A stretch of 64,000 bases of DNA from Adiantum capillus-veneris. Lineage: Eukaryota > Streptophyta > Polypodiopsida > Polypodiales > Pteridaceae. Numbering within the stretch: position 1 is the stretch's first letter; each line of letters opens with the position of its first letter. Made by a program: the position numbers and the translations under genes. A model generated the notes under the pieces. That model was not told the DNA's origin, did not search any database, and saw only the letters and a program-made list of their open reading frames with translations. Shown here one piece after another: positions 49,193 through 58,733 of this stretch. Where the stretch lies: contig CM043967.1 in the NCBI GenBank assembly GCA_014529385.2, forward strand, positions 83,578,278 to 83,642,277. Direction: 5' to 3'.

Positions 49193-50640
49193 CTCTAAAT
49201 TCAAGGGACATGTGCCTGGTGCCACATAGAACACGTGAATACTTGAGATGGCTCACGAAGAGATTGATGCACTATATAGTTGCACGTCCCCACAATTAGT
49301 TGTGCAATTTCTTGATCTCGGTTGCTGCAGGCAATGAACTCTCGGATGGGAGGTCCTGATAAGCAATGTACTCTTCACTCGCTGTATGGGCAGGCCTTCT
49401 GATAAGCTGCCTTTTGGGCTTGTATTTCTCAAAGGAGATATCCTTAATGGGTGTGGAGGCTAAGGGGAGGCAGCAATTGAAGGAGAGGGTGAGAGGGGGG
49501 CCTCCAATAGAGGAGGCAGTTGCAATCTCGATTTGGTAAGGTCAGGAATGGTGATGGGAGCTGCATGCACACGGTGATGCAAAGCACTATCAGTGATAGG
49601 ACAAGGGACAAGCTTCGGAGATGAACTCTGCTCTTTTCTCTCATTTTCCCCATTGGAGATATTGTGCTCTATGCTAATTGGAAAAGTGGAGGCAGAAAAG
49701 GGAGGTTAATCATTGGGGGAGGTCTACAGGGAATTTAGGCTAAAGAAGAGAGCTGTTGCTGAGGGGTAGCTCAAATTTGTCGGGCAGTCCTGCAGAGGCA
49801 CTAGCTATAGAGGAAAAAGGGAAGGAGGAATCGATACTAGAGGAGATGGGACAGCTCTCTCCCTCTCTTCTTTCTCTCTCATGAGTTGTTACGCTAATAA
49901 TACTGAAAGAAAGAGAGGAGAGGAGTGATGGGGTGGCAGGAGCTATAGACTCAGTGTAGAGAAGATGAAGATGGAGAGCAGGCTTTATAGGCTCGACGTG
50001 AAGGGCTTCTTTACACTCTCCCATCCCACTATCGATCCAGTTGATCAAAACGCATTCGAAAGGTTGCCGACCGGAAGTCTACAGTGAGAGAGAAACTTAG
50101 CGAGAGAGAGAGAGAGAGCCTGCGCACATGCACTGTCACTACCGGTCGCTACAGGCAGTTTTTCCACTGGCCGGTTTAGGCCTCATTGTGCACATGCTGC
50201 AACGGTAGCTCCACGGTGGCTGCTCCATCGGCTTGCCACCGGTCATCAGGCAACGCACATGCTAGGAACTGCCTGCTGAAAGCGCACGAGCTATGCTTTG
50301 GACCCTGCGTGCAGTCGCGTGTTGGCTGTAGCTGGGAACTGCCTGCTGAAAGCGCAGTTACAGTCAGCAAATTAGGAAGCCATTGATGAGCGCAAGAGTA
50401 CCTTACTAAGTTTAGTGTGGCATCGCTTTGGCATCGTCTCAAATGGCTGGGGGGAACGACTCTCTTTCCGATGGAAGAGGTAGAAGACCGGCGCACAAAT
50501 GATAGACTACTGTCTAGAAAAATGGTGGGAGCCATGAGAATCTCCACCGGCCGAGTCATTGCAAATGGTGCATGTGCGCACCCTAAGAGAGAGCGTAGAG
50601 GGAGGGAGGCAAGTTGGCAACTTATATGGGTGAGCGATAA

Positions 50641-50678
<38 letters not shown>
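50641..50678 (+). repeat. 38-base G homopolymer
   Basis: Uninterrupted G from about 50641 to 50678. Exact length in the genome is uncertain because such runs are hard to sequence. Confidence 0.8.
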
Positions 50679-50821
50679 ACTAGAGTAAATGATGTTGGTA
50701 ACTTGGTAGTTATAGTGGCTTATAAATGCAGCTACTGTTTGTGAGATAGACTCCAAGAAATCTCCTAATCCATAGCCGGCTTTGCACCGTCGTTGTCAGC
50801 AAGGAGTAATCTCCATCACGT

Positions 50822-50865
<44 letters not shown>

Positions 50866-50909
50866 GCACCGCGCGCCGACGCGTGCACCTTAAGGCAGTT
50901 CAAGGGCAG

Positions 50910-50957
<48 letters not shown>

Positions 50958-51000
50958 GGAAGCATCAACCAACAACTTACAAGTTACTGAAACGACTGAC

Positions 51001-51093
51001 ATGAAAAGGTTCATTGCAACATTTTTGTTTTTGAGCCTGTTTTTTATCCTTTCTTCTTGCCTTTGCACTTCTTCCTTCGACGGAGGCTCATAG
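51001..51093 (+). CDS. Short ORF with a signal-peptide-like sequence
   Basis: An ATG just downstream of a (CT)n tract opens a 30-codon frame, MKRFIATFLFLSLFFILSSC and ten further residues, ending in TAG. Two basic residues, a long hydrophobic stretch and small residues near the end look like a secretory signal peptide. It may be the first exon of a small secreted protein gene or a gene remnant. No mature peptide is identifiable, and chance cannot be excluded. Confidence 0.25.
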   Translation: MKRFIATFLFLSLFFILSSCLCTSSFDGGS

Positions 51094-51166
51094 TTTTCAT
51101 TTGTAAAAATCTGATTCTACACAAAGCAGTGAGACGGAACTGGGGTTTCATCTACCACAATTTTTA

Positions 51167-51465
51167 TTTTGTGACCTTCCATCCTTTCATTTTTTCAGCA
51201 ACATAAGCTCATCTTTGGCCATTACAATGAGCTCCTCTACTTGGCTACCCTTGATGCGCTCCTCATTCTTCTCCCAATCCTCCTCTTCATGACAGACCTG
51301 GAGGCAAAATTCTCCATAGCTTTACGGTACTCTGCATAAGACGGAATGTCCAACTCCACTGATTCAAGTGTTTCGATGTACAATTTGATAAGGACCTCGC
51401 TAGCATTGGCCTGTCGTCTCCTTGACCTTGCCCAGAAGCGGGTCAACGAACTTCCTGAGGACCAT
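51167..51465 (-). pseudogene. NDUFA5-like (mitochondrial complex I subunit) relic
   Basis: On the minus strand an ATG at 51465 opens MVLRKFVDPLLGKVKETTG, the usual start of plant NDUFA5. After a frame change comes ASEVLIKLYIETLESVELDI then EYRKAMENFA. After a second frame change comes QVCHEEEDWEKNEERIKGSQ followed by VEELIVMAKDELMLLKK. The order and the EEEDWE...VEELI...DEL pattern match the NDUFA5/B13 subunit of the complex I matrix arm. The core is collinear in about 300 bases without introns, which suggests a processed copy. It has two frameshifts, a stop near the end and no C-terminal extension, so it is a pseudogene. A GA-rich leader lies upstream. Confidence 0.78.
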
Positions 51466-51734
51466 ACCCGCCTAGCGTCCCCCTGTCCTTCGACAAACAG
51501 AGACGATCCTTGACAGAGAGGTTCGCTTCTTCTCTCTCTCTCTAGCACCGCGCGCCGGCGCGCGCACACCTTAAGGACCAAGGCAGTTCAAAGGGCAGGT
51601 TCTCTCTCTCTCACACACACACATAGTTCAAGGAGGTTCTCTCTCTCTCTCTCTCTCAGTTTATGGCCAGGTTCAACTCTCCTCGTCTTAAGGTCTCTTG
51701 GGATAGTTTCCTACATAGCTTTTCAATCATTGAA

Positions 51735-51893
51735 GTGTGGTAGATTGGTTATGCCATTTCCCTCTAGAATAAAAGGTCTTGCTGGTCGTTCTTCTTGTGC
51801 ACTTTTCTGGTGTATGAGGAGAGCGGCCGGGCGTGCCCTACCCGACTCTGAAAAAAAAAAGAAAAAAAAAAAGGTCTTGAGTTCAACTCTCCT
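51735..51893 (+). repeat. tRNA-like repeat split by a retroposed insertion
   Basis: TAGATTGGTTATGCC (D-arm-like) and AGGTCTTGAGTTCAACTC (T-arm-like) are separated by an insertion. Removing the insertion restores the spacing seen in the related repeat at 27731-27812, so both belong to one tRNA-derived family. Confidence 0.45.
51781..51868 (+). mobile_element. Small poly(A)-tailed retroposed insertion
   Basis: About 70 bases of unique sequence end in an A-rich tail (51851-51870). AAAAGGTCTT stands immediately before (51771-51780) and after (51869-51878). A poly(A) tail with a direct target duplication indicates LINE-driven retroposition of a short RNA or a truncated SINE. The source RNA is not recognised. 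Confidence 0.65.
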
Positions 51894-52242
51894 CATCGAT
51901 TTGAAAAAATGTGTCTCAGCTTAATATCGTGTCGTTTTCAATTTCAAAAATGCCGGTTGAGATTTAGAAAAATAGTACAAAAACCCAAAAAGATAACCTA
52001 TAAGCCTACATATGGTGCCTATGGCCATCACGTCCCTAATAGCTTTGCAAGAAAGTGACCCATTTCATCCATAGTTGATTTGACAGGATGGATTGGGTAA
52101 AAAGTTTGTACTTTGGAACCTCACAAATAAGCTTATCATAAGTAACCTCATTAAAAAAAACCATAATATTGTGAACCTTCTCCTTCTGCTTTCCCTTGCT
52201 CCATTTCTTCTACTTCTGCTTGCCCAATGCCGCCTCCTCTGT

Positions 52243-52249
<7 letters not shown>

Positions 52250-52283
<34 letters not shown>
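52250..52283 (+). repeat. (CT)n microsatellite
   Basis: A run of CT dinucleotides, part of the family of CT-plus-GC units in this interval. Confidence 0.85.
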
Positions 52284-52286
<3 letters not shown>

Positions 52287-52378
52287 GCAGCACGCCGATG
52301 TACATTCTTGGAGGCAATTTAGATGGCAACCAAGTGTTGCGGCAAAAACGTTGCCGAATACAGAAACCGCCATGAGAG

Positions 52379-52410
<32 letters not shown>

Positions 52411-53888
52411 GCACCACACGTCGAGTGCACCCTTGAAGGCAGTTAGATGGCAGGTAGGTACCGCAAACACTATCGAATACAAACCATCGGGGATGAGAGT
52501 CTCTCTCTCTCTCTCTCCACACGCCGGCGTGCACCCTTGAATGCAGTTTAGATGGAAGCCATGTGTTGCGATAGAAACGCTGTCGAATACAAATAGTAAA
52601 GGAAGATGAGCTACAACACGGGTGTGTTGGGAAGTTGGCAATGCATGTGGAGGCCGCCAACGCTGAGTGCAAAGAGAGCCAGTTTCAGATGAGGTTCCCT
52701 ATCTTTGCATTCCACTAGTGTTCGGATAGATCCATCGACTTAATTTAACCTATGTTTTTTGCAATTTAACTCTATTTTCTTGAAATTTTCAAGTGGATTT
52801 TCTCCTCCTCTATCATAAGGCTAAGCTGAGATAGACTTTTCTCAAACACTACATGTTGGGTATGGAAGCCCAAGTTTGTCTAGCTCGTGGGCACTGTCCC
52901 CTATAGCATGCAGTTGCAGGAGGACTACTGGCCTTTGTAGACCTCACACAAAAATGCACCTAGCTAAGTTCATAAACGTCTAGCATTTGTGTACAAGGGG
53001 TACAAAGGCCGATAGTCCCCCTACCTCCAATGTCAAACCTAGCTAGCTAAGCAAAGACAAAACAATAGAAGCACATGATGTTGCCATACTTCACAATGTG
53101 GGAATAATAGGGGGAGGAATGATGGCTTCTTGTGAAAAAATTACTCACCCTATTAGTAAAGGAAAAAATCTTGCACCCGTACCAAACCTAATTGTGTCAA
53201 TCCAGTAGAATGTTATGATGTTGAACAAAATAGAAAAACCAAGAGAATGAGGAGCTCTTTTATAAGACAAATTGTCAAATCCATTTTTTTTTGTTAGTGT
53301 GGATCTAGCCTTGTGTTCTAATACTAAATTTTGTCTTTATAGCCATTTTTCATGGGCCCTACATTTTTAACTACACCTAAAATAGGAAAAGCTATTCTTT
53401 TTATGGGAGCGTTCTACCACTACTCTGAGAAAGGGGTTTCTAGCTCTACACAGTTTGAATAGGTCTAAATTTGAGAAAGAAGTCTCTAGAATGGACACAA
53501 TTGAAAGTGTTTGTAAAACTCATGCTTGTGCAAATTTGCTAGTATCTTTATAATTGTTTATTTTAGTCCTTATGCTATTATAGTCCATAGCAAAAATTTC
53601 TTTCTTACAGCCATCACTAGCTCATTAGACTTGCATATTAGAGGGCTTTCTCATAGACAGTAGTCCTGAGGTTGCATACATTGTAATAGCTAGCACTATA
53701 TATCTTTCTTTTGACATGTCATGGAATTTCAATTTTGGGCATTGCTAGCTTAGTGTGTACTTATTAGTTATTGTATATATATAAGCTACACCAAAATATT
53801 GAAATCACATGAAAAACTCCCTTGGTTTGTGTGTTGAAAAATTAAGAGAGCTCCTTGCTTTTTTGTTATTTTAGCTTGCTCTTTTTGC

Positions 53889-54562
53889 TCGGTTTAGAGA
53901 TTGCTCAGAAAATCTTGCTCGAAGTTAGGGATCCCTCCTCCCGATCACCCACAAGCAAACGGACAAGCTGAGCATATAAATAAATTTCTTAGCTCGGTAT
54001 TGATGAAAGTGATTACTTCAGGAAGAACAGACTGGGAAATGAATCTCCATGTAGCTCTATGGGCTTATCGCATTTCATTCAAAACAGCTTTAAATGCGAC
54101 ACCCTTTAACCTTGTTTATGGTCTTGATGCCATACTTCCAATAGAGTTTCTATTGCCGACACTAAGGGTAGCTAAGGATGTTGAGTGGATTGGGCATGAA
54201 TTTTTTGAGAGACTTGAAGATTTAGAAAAGCTAGATGAGCAAAGGCTAACTGCTGTAGCTCACGTCTATGCACAAACAAAAATTGTTTTTTGATTCCCAT
54301 CTATTTACAAATATCTTCCAAAAAAGGGGACTTAGTTTTAGTCTATTCCCTTAAGCAACACATTTCCAAGTTTAAGAAAAAGGGAAATGTACTGTTTATC
54401 ATTGAAGATGTATTTCCAAGTGGAGCAGTTAAATTGTCCACCGTAGACGGTGAACCAATGGCTGATTGGATTAGTGGATGTGGTTTAAAGAAGTACAATT
54501 TACCACTAACCAATGAATTGCTGGAAAGAATGTATGCAGCTAAGCTAAGGAAGATAAAATGA
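53889..54562 (+). pseudogene. Ty3 integrase C-terminal half
   Basis: The frame starts in the region of the third catalytic residue (DHPQANGQAEHINKFLSSV, Glu present). It continues with WEMNLHVALWAYRISF, PFNLVYGLDAILPIEF and a helical linker. After a frame change at about 54290 the C-terminal DNA-binding part follows (KGDLVLVYSLKQHISKFKKK ... GAVKLSTVDGEPMADW). The first two catalytic Asp regions are absent here. It may be the missing half of the integrase that ends at 47080, or a separate element. Confidence 0.75.
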
Positions 54563-54572
54563 CAGCAGGTTA

Positions 54573-55219
54573 TTGATGAAGCCCAGAAAGAAGCTCAGCT
54601 TCGGGTACTCAAAAAGAAAAGATGCTCTCAAGAATCAACAAATACCTATTCCCATCAACACTCTAAAAATAGATGACCGACAATGGGAATCGCAGAAAGA
54701 TGCAATGCTAACAGATGATGAATGGTTAGATGGCATGGACCTTGACATCAAAGTACAGCTCAACAATCATAGCACAAATGCATTGGTTGACACAAGAGCT
54801 CGAGTAAATGCAGTTATTTTTTCCACGTACAAGAAAATAACAAGTCAATCATTGTGACAGCAGGAATAACGACTATTAAAGGATGCAATGGGAACCCAAC
54901 ACCAACATTGGTAGTAGTCAACTTGAATGTGATAGTACATGGATGTTCATTTCCTCATCAATTTGTATGCTTACCGGATGAACACATGAATGAGACAATA
55001 ATTCTTGGAATCCCCTGGATGCAGACATACAAGGCAGTAGCAGATTGGGATACCAATCAGCTCAAGCTATCGCCTAAAGGTGGACAACTCATTGTTCCAA
55101 TTGCACCAAGCAAGGAGGAATGGAAAGAATCTTACCAGCAAAGCAAACCACGAAGAAATAAATCTTCTCCATCCTATCGACAAGAAAATGCTACAAGTAG
55201 CATGCATGGAGTCAGGTAA
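54573..55219 (+). pseudogene. Retropepsin-like domain located after integrase
   Basis: Immediately downstream of the integrase end comes an acidic linker (TDDEWLDGMDLDIKV), then NALVDTRARVNAVIFSTYKK, clearly derived from a retropepsin catalytic loop (D-T-G-A with Gly changed to Arg). After a frame change the second half follows: TAGITTIKGCNGNPTPTLVV, then ETIILGIPWMQTYKAVADWD. The LG-x-PWM-x-x-x-x-A-x-x-DW ending is typical of Ty3 proteases. A protease normally precedes RT, so this position is unusual. The changed loop and a TGA make it inactive. Confidence 0.7.
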
Positions 55220-55297
55220 ATTTGAGTATCGAAAGTAAAGTTTAAGGACAAGCCGATTCAAATCTGGGTGCCCAAATCATAATCTACTGTATCGAAG

Positions 55298-55804
55298 ATG
55301 GTTCCAAGGTTCAAAACACAGAGACAAGCATCTCTGAGCACGGAACCTAACACGAAATGGATTTGGAAGAAAAAGGAACACTTATCGTGTCCACAAACTG
55401 TAAAACCGATCAAGCAATGGAGAGTTAAGTCTACGAAGACTCCACCACACCATTCTGACCAAAACAAGACAAGATATCAATGGCGGTTAAAATCTCGACA
55501 GCAGTCATTATTGATACCAAAAGCTCAGGAAATCAGCATGCCAAAGCATCCTGATGGAACAATCAAGCAAAGAGCACACAAGCTACAAGATTTGCTCTTT
55601 GGAAGACAACATCAGAAAACCTCGACATCAGAAACCCTTGAGTTAATTACTCAAGACTCAACTCTTGCACAGCATGATGGTTTGAATCGCATCGAACTTC
55701 AAAGCATGGTAGATCCAACCATGGCTATGCATAGACACAATTTTTCAACCCATGCACACAGTTGTCTCGGAGTACGCCATCTAGGAGGTGTGGAAGGGCA
55801 CTAA
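55298..55804 (+). other. C-terminal tail ORF of the Ty3 remnant
   Basis: A frame open for 168 codons, in the same register as the preceding protease-like part. It encodes a Lys/Gln/Ser/Thr-rich protein (NTKWIWKKKEHLSCP, HHSDQNKTRYQWRLKS) with no known domain. It ends 19 bases before a polypurine tract, so it looks like the 3'-terminal coding part of the element. Confidence 0.4.
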
Positions 55805-55822
55805 GTAATTAAGGGAAATGTT

Positions 55823-55840
55823 TGAAGAGGGAGGAGAAAG
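55823..55840 (+). promoter_or_regulatory. Polypurine tract
   Basis: GAAGAGGGAGGAGAAAG follows the last ORF of the Ty3 remnant. A TG-starting sequence (TGATG at 55844 or TGTTAACG at 55846) could be the start of its 3' LTR. I found no matching 5' LTR. Confidence 0.55.
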
Positions 55841-57199
55841 TTTGATGTTAACGTGCGATTTTTTGCAAAATTACCTCATAATGCCCTTATAATCCATCAA
55901 TAGAAAAAATTTAACAGATAATATCTCCCAAATGAGTGTAAGTAATGTAAATACTATCAAAAAATCATCAAAAAATAGTCCTTCTTATTTTGTTTTTTAT
56001 CATTTTTTTTTATATTGAGACTTAAAAATGAAGATATCCAACAAAAATCAATAAAGATGTGTTTTTCAATGGACTCTTAATTATTCAATTTTCACTTTGC
56101 CTTTTTAGCGCATTTTGTTATTTTCCTTGATTTTTCTGATATATAGGTCAAAAATTACTAAATAGCAAATGAGGTCAAATGAAAAAACTGAAGACACGTT
56201 GATGATCTAAAGAACAAGGTGGACAGGCACAAAAAGTTCCAATCAAATCGGCAGATGAAAGTGGGAAGCCTAAATTAAGCGGCCATACCTACTTTTGCAA
56301 AATTCTTGCACAATGAGCTACAGGAATCCGATTGGGGAAATTTTTGAGTCGAACATAGATTTCATGTCCTAGTAGGACTAACCAGGGAATTTGGGGAAAA
56401 TGGTCCGGGAAGTCCGAGTATAGATACCCAAGGTAAGCTAAAATCACCTCATTTCCACTTGTTGCCTTTGGAGAGAGAGCTTTTCGACTTTGTTCGCACG
56501 CATTTTCTGGAGTCCACAGTTGCCTAATTTCAGAACCGTTTCACACGAGACATGAGGGGTAAGTTCTATACTTATCAAAGATCCATTTTTTACGGCCGGT
56601 AGCTAGTCTAAACCTCTGGAAAAAACCCTAGAATCCGAGCAGTGCACGAAGACCTACGACCAAAAATCGACCATAGTGGCTTGTCAGCTCAACCAAATCA
56701 CATGAGACTTGAACTGTAGCATGCCCCATGTTGGACGGGGGAGACTTACACACCCATGAAGTGCATGCAAACACTACCTAGATCAACATAATGTCAATCG
56801 AGGACACAGATGACACGATAGGCACACGGAGGAAATCTCTTAAGCTTGTGAGGCTGGGACCATCCTACACATACAACACTGAGGAAGGCCAACTAAACCA
56901 CAATCAAGAACCTCACTGCTCTCAACTACACCACCTAGCCACGTACACACATACGAAAGGTAACTCACCTAATCGTTCCAGATTCGTACGAAACTTAAGG
57001 AACACCATCCCCTCACTAGGATACACCTATCCCTAAGCTTCTACACTCAAAACCCTCACTCTAAACCCGTCTGCGGAAAACGCGTAGGATGACAGAGCTG
57101 AATTTCAAAAGTGCCCGAAAATGAAATTTATGAGTACCTATGCGTAGCTTATGTCGCCACGATTCTATAGACTACTAGCACGCAGAAAACAGACATCGT
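55841..57199. other. Region without a recognisable gene, probably LTR sequence
   Basis: The left part may be the 3' LTR following the polypurine tract at 55823. The right part leads into an LTR read on the minus strand. No coding motif was found; its boundaries cannot be fixed without a second copy. Confidence 0.35.
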
Positions 57200-57684
57200 T
57201 TGATACACTTACGGCCACAAATAGCTCGTAGATGCGTCGACGTGTGCGCTTTGTCTCGCGTGGAATGCTTGGCGTTGTCGCGTAGTTCTCCTCGAGCCTA
57301 CCGCAATGGTGCAGTCGGATCTCCAATGTGTTGAGCGAGCCAGGCGTAGCGGGAGGATGAATCTCACACTCACTCTCTTTCTCTCTAACACACAGTAGAC
57401 GGCAGCGCTAAGTTTGATTATGATAAAAGTCTTCTTTACAAAATGACCTAGGTACCTTATATACTAAGGCTACCTTAGGTTTAACCAAAAATGGGATTGA
57501 AAGGGTCAAATGACTTTGTATTTACAATCTGGAAGTGCCATTGCGCCCCGGCTTCGAAAACTAGAATAACTACTCATTACAAATGACATTTATAGCCATA
57601 ATCCGCAGCATTTCATAACTCGCAAAAGATACGACTTTGGTACGAAACTTGAGTTATGTTGTGTTGTTGACCCAGCGGTCAACA
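57200..57684 (-). repeat. Minus-strand LTR of an older element (left end uncertain)
   Basis: On the minus strand an LTR-like sequence starts TGTTGACCGCTGGGTCAACA at 57684, itself an 8-bp stem around GCTG. Immediately upstream on that strand is a polypurine tract (GCGGAAGGGGGGAA, plus positions 57685-57698). A TATA box (TATATAAGG) lies at plus 57456-57464. The first 37 bases recur near 63874-63910. The low-coordinate boundary is not determined. Confidence 0.55.
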
Positions 57685-57686
57685 TT
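57648..57686 (-). repeat. 39-bp direct repeat flanking the helicase fragment (left copy)
   Basis: The 39 bases from CTTGAGTTATG to GGTCAACATT are identical to 63874-63912. On the minus strand the repeat starts with the TGTTGACC end of the LTR. The two copies bracket the DEAD-box helicase fragment. Confidence 0.85.
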
Positions 57687-57759
57687 CCCCCCTTCCGCGT
57701 TCATGTCATCCCCGACATGACCTGATTGTCGATGGCGATGTGGTCTTTGCTGTCGTTTT

Positions 57760-57843
57760 GTTGTTGGAAAGAAAGTATAGACTATAGCCTTTGCAATAGC
57801 TTTTCTTGTTCGTCCAATTCGATGTACATAGTCTTCACATGAT
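57760..57843 (-). pseudogene. DEAD-box RNA helicase fragment, C-terminal piece
   Basis: On the minus strand the frame broken by the copia insertion resumes with EDYVHRIGRTRKAIAKAIV and YTFFP. This is motif VI (HRIGRTGRAG in active enzymes, here with GRAG changed) and the following strand of the DBP2/RH20 family of ATP-dependent RNA helicases. After YTFFP the text passes into LTR-element 3' sequence and the polypurine tract. It is part of the same pseudogene as 63526-63840. Confidence 0.78.
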
Positions 57844-58673
57844 TGTTAAGAAATAAGACGTAGCTAAATAGATAATTGAGTAGATTACTTAATGGAGAGA
57901 GACAGATTTATATACACGAGATTATAGAGTAGAGAGAGAGAGAGAGAGTACACACGGTATACGTGGTTCACCCAATGTGGGCTACGTCCACGGGAAAGCA
58001 GCCACTCAATGGCTTTAGTACTTCAAAACAAGAAGTAGTTTACAAAGGGATTATACCCTTAATGGAGCTCCCGCCTTGCTTCACTCTCACCACCTCACAC
58101 TCACCTTGTTGCATCAACTTCACACTATAAAATGTGTGTATAAATGGCCTCCTTTTATAGGCCAAAAGGGCTGCCCTCTCTTATGAGAGACAGCCATGTA
58201 AAGTCTCCCTTGTGCGAATAAGTCCAAATCGGACCCTACAATCCGCCCATGTGTGGCCGCCCTTGAGAAGACAAGTCCGCTTTTGAATTCGGCCACCGGC
58301 CATTGAATTCGTCCACCGGCCACCGGCCATTGACTTCCGACCACCGGCCACCGGCCATTGACTTCCGACCACCAACCATCGGCCATTGACTACCAGCCAC
58401 CGGCCAACCGACCGGTTGTTTTCCGACCACTTTCCGGCCGCCGTCCGGCCATAATATTCCGGCGAAAAAGAATATTCCGGCAAAAAAAAAAGGCTCGAGG
58501 GCCTCCTCCCCCGAGGCCTTTAAAGTTGCCCCTGATTCTTGTTCGTGAAAATTTTGGTTTCCGGTGAGTGATTTTTCTTCACGCACGATGGCTTCTCCTC
58601 ATAATGGGGGCCTTACAAATGTGCGCTTTTACCACAGAAAATTACAAGGGTAAATCAGGCTCCATACTTAACA
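57844..58673 (-). repeat. 3' LTR of the copia element
   Basis: On the minus strand this LTR follows the polypurine tract. It contains a TATA box (CTATAAAAGG, plus 58151-58160) and a Pro/Gly-codon-like minisatellite (58290-58420). It differs from 62699-63525 at only a modest number of positions. Confidence 0.93.
58290..58420. repeat. Minisatellite in the copia LTR
   Basis: Units of about 24-31 bases built of CCACCGGCCATTGACTTCCG are repeated four to five times. A matching array lies in the other LTR at about 63142-63265. Confidence 0.8.
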
Positions 58674-58690
58674 ATCTCCCACTTGGAGAC
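58674..58690 (-). promoter_or_regulatory. Polypurine tract of the copia element
   Basis: On the minus strand TCTCCAAGTGGGAGAT ends directly at the 3' LTR start. It is the usual copia plus-strand primer. Confidence 0.85.
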
Positions 58691-58733
58691 TGATCTCCAA
58701 ACCAAACCTGTGACTGCTTTCCATTCTGGCTTC

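Larger units (their letters stand above)
50820..52600. repeat. Dispersed family of (CT)n plus GC-rich palindrome units
   Basis: Five related units each combine a (CT)n tract with a GCACxxCxCGCCGxCGxGCAC-type core and a 'cctt-aggcagtt' tail. Cores are near 50867, 51545, 52290, 52413 and 52522. The last three form a tandem array with a period of about 110-130 bases. The second contains the perfect palindrome GCGCGCCGGCGCGC at 51550-51563. Confidence 0.65.
47081..53880. other. Repeat-rich interval with gene debris
   Basis: No complete gene. It holds a 33-bp tandem repeat, a 127-bp-period duplication, many (CT)n/(GA)n tracts (for example 49122-49188), a 38-base G run, a GC-rich repeat family, an NDUFA5 relic and a small retroposed insertion, each listed separately. 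From 52700 to 53880 I see only AT-rich sequence with scattered protein-like phrases that I could not assign. Confidence 0.5.
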
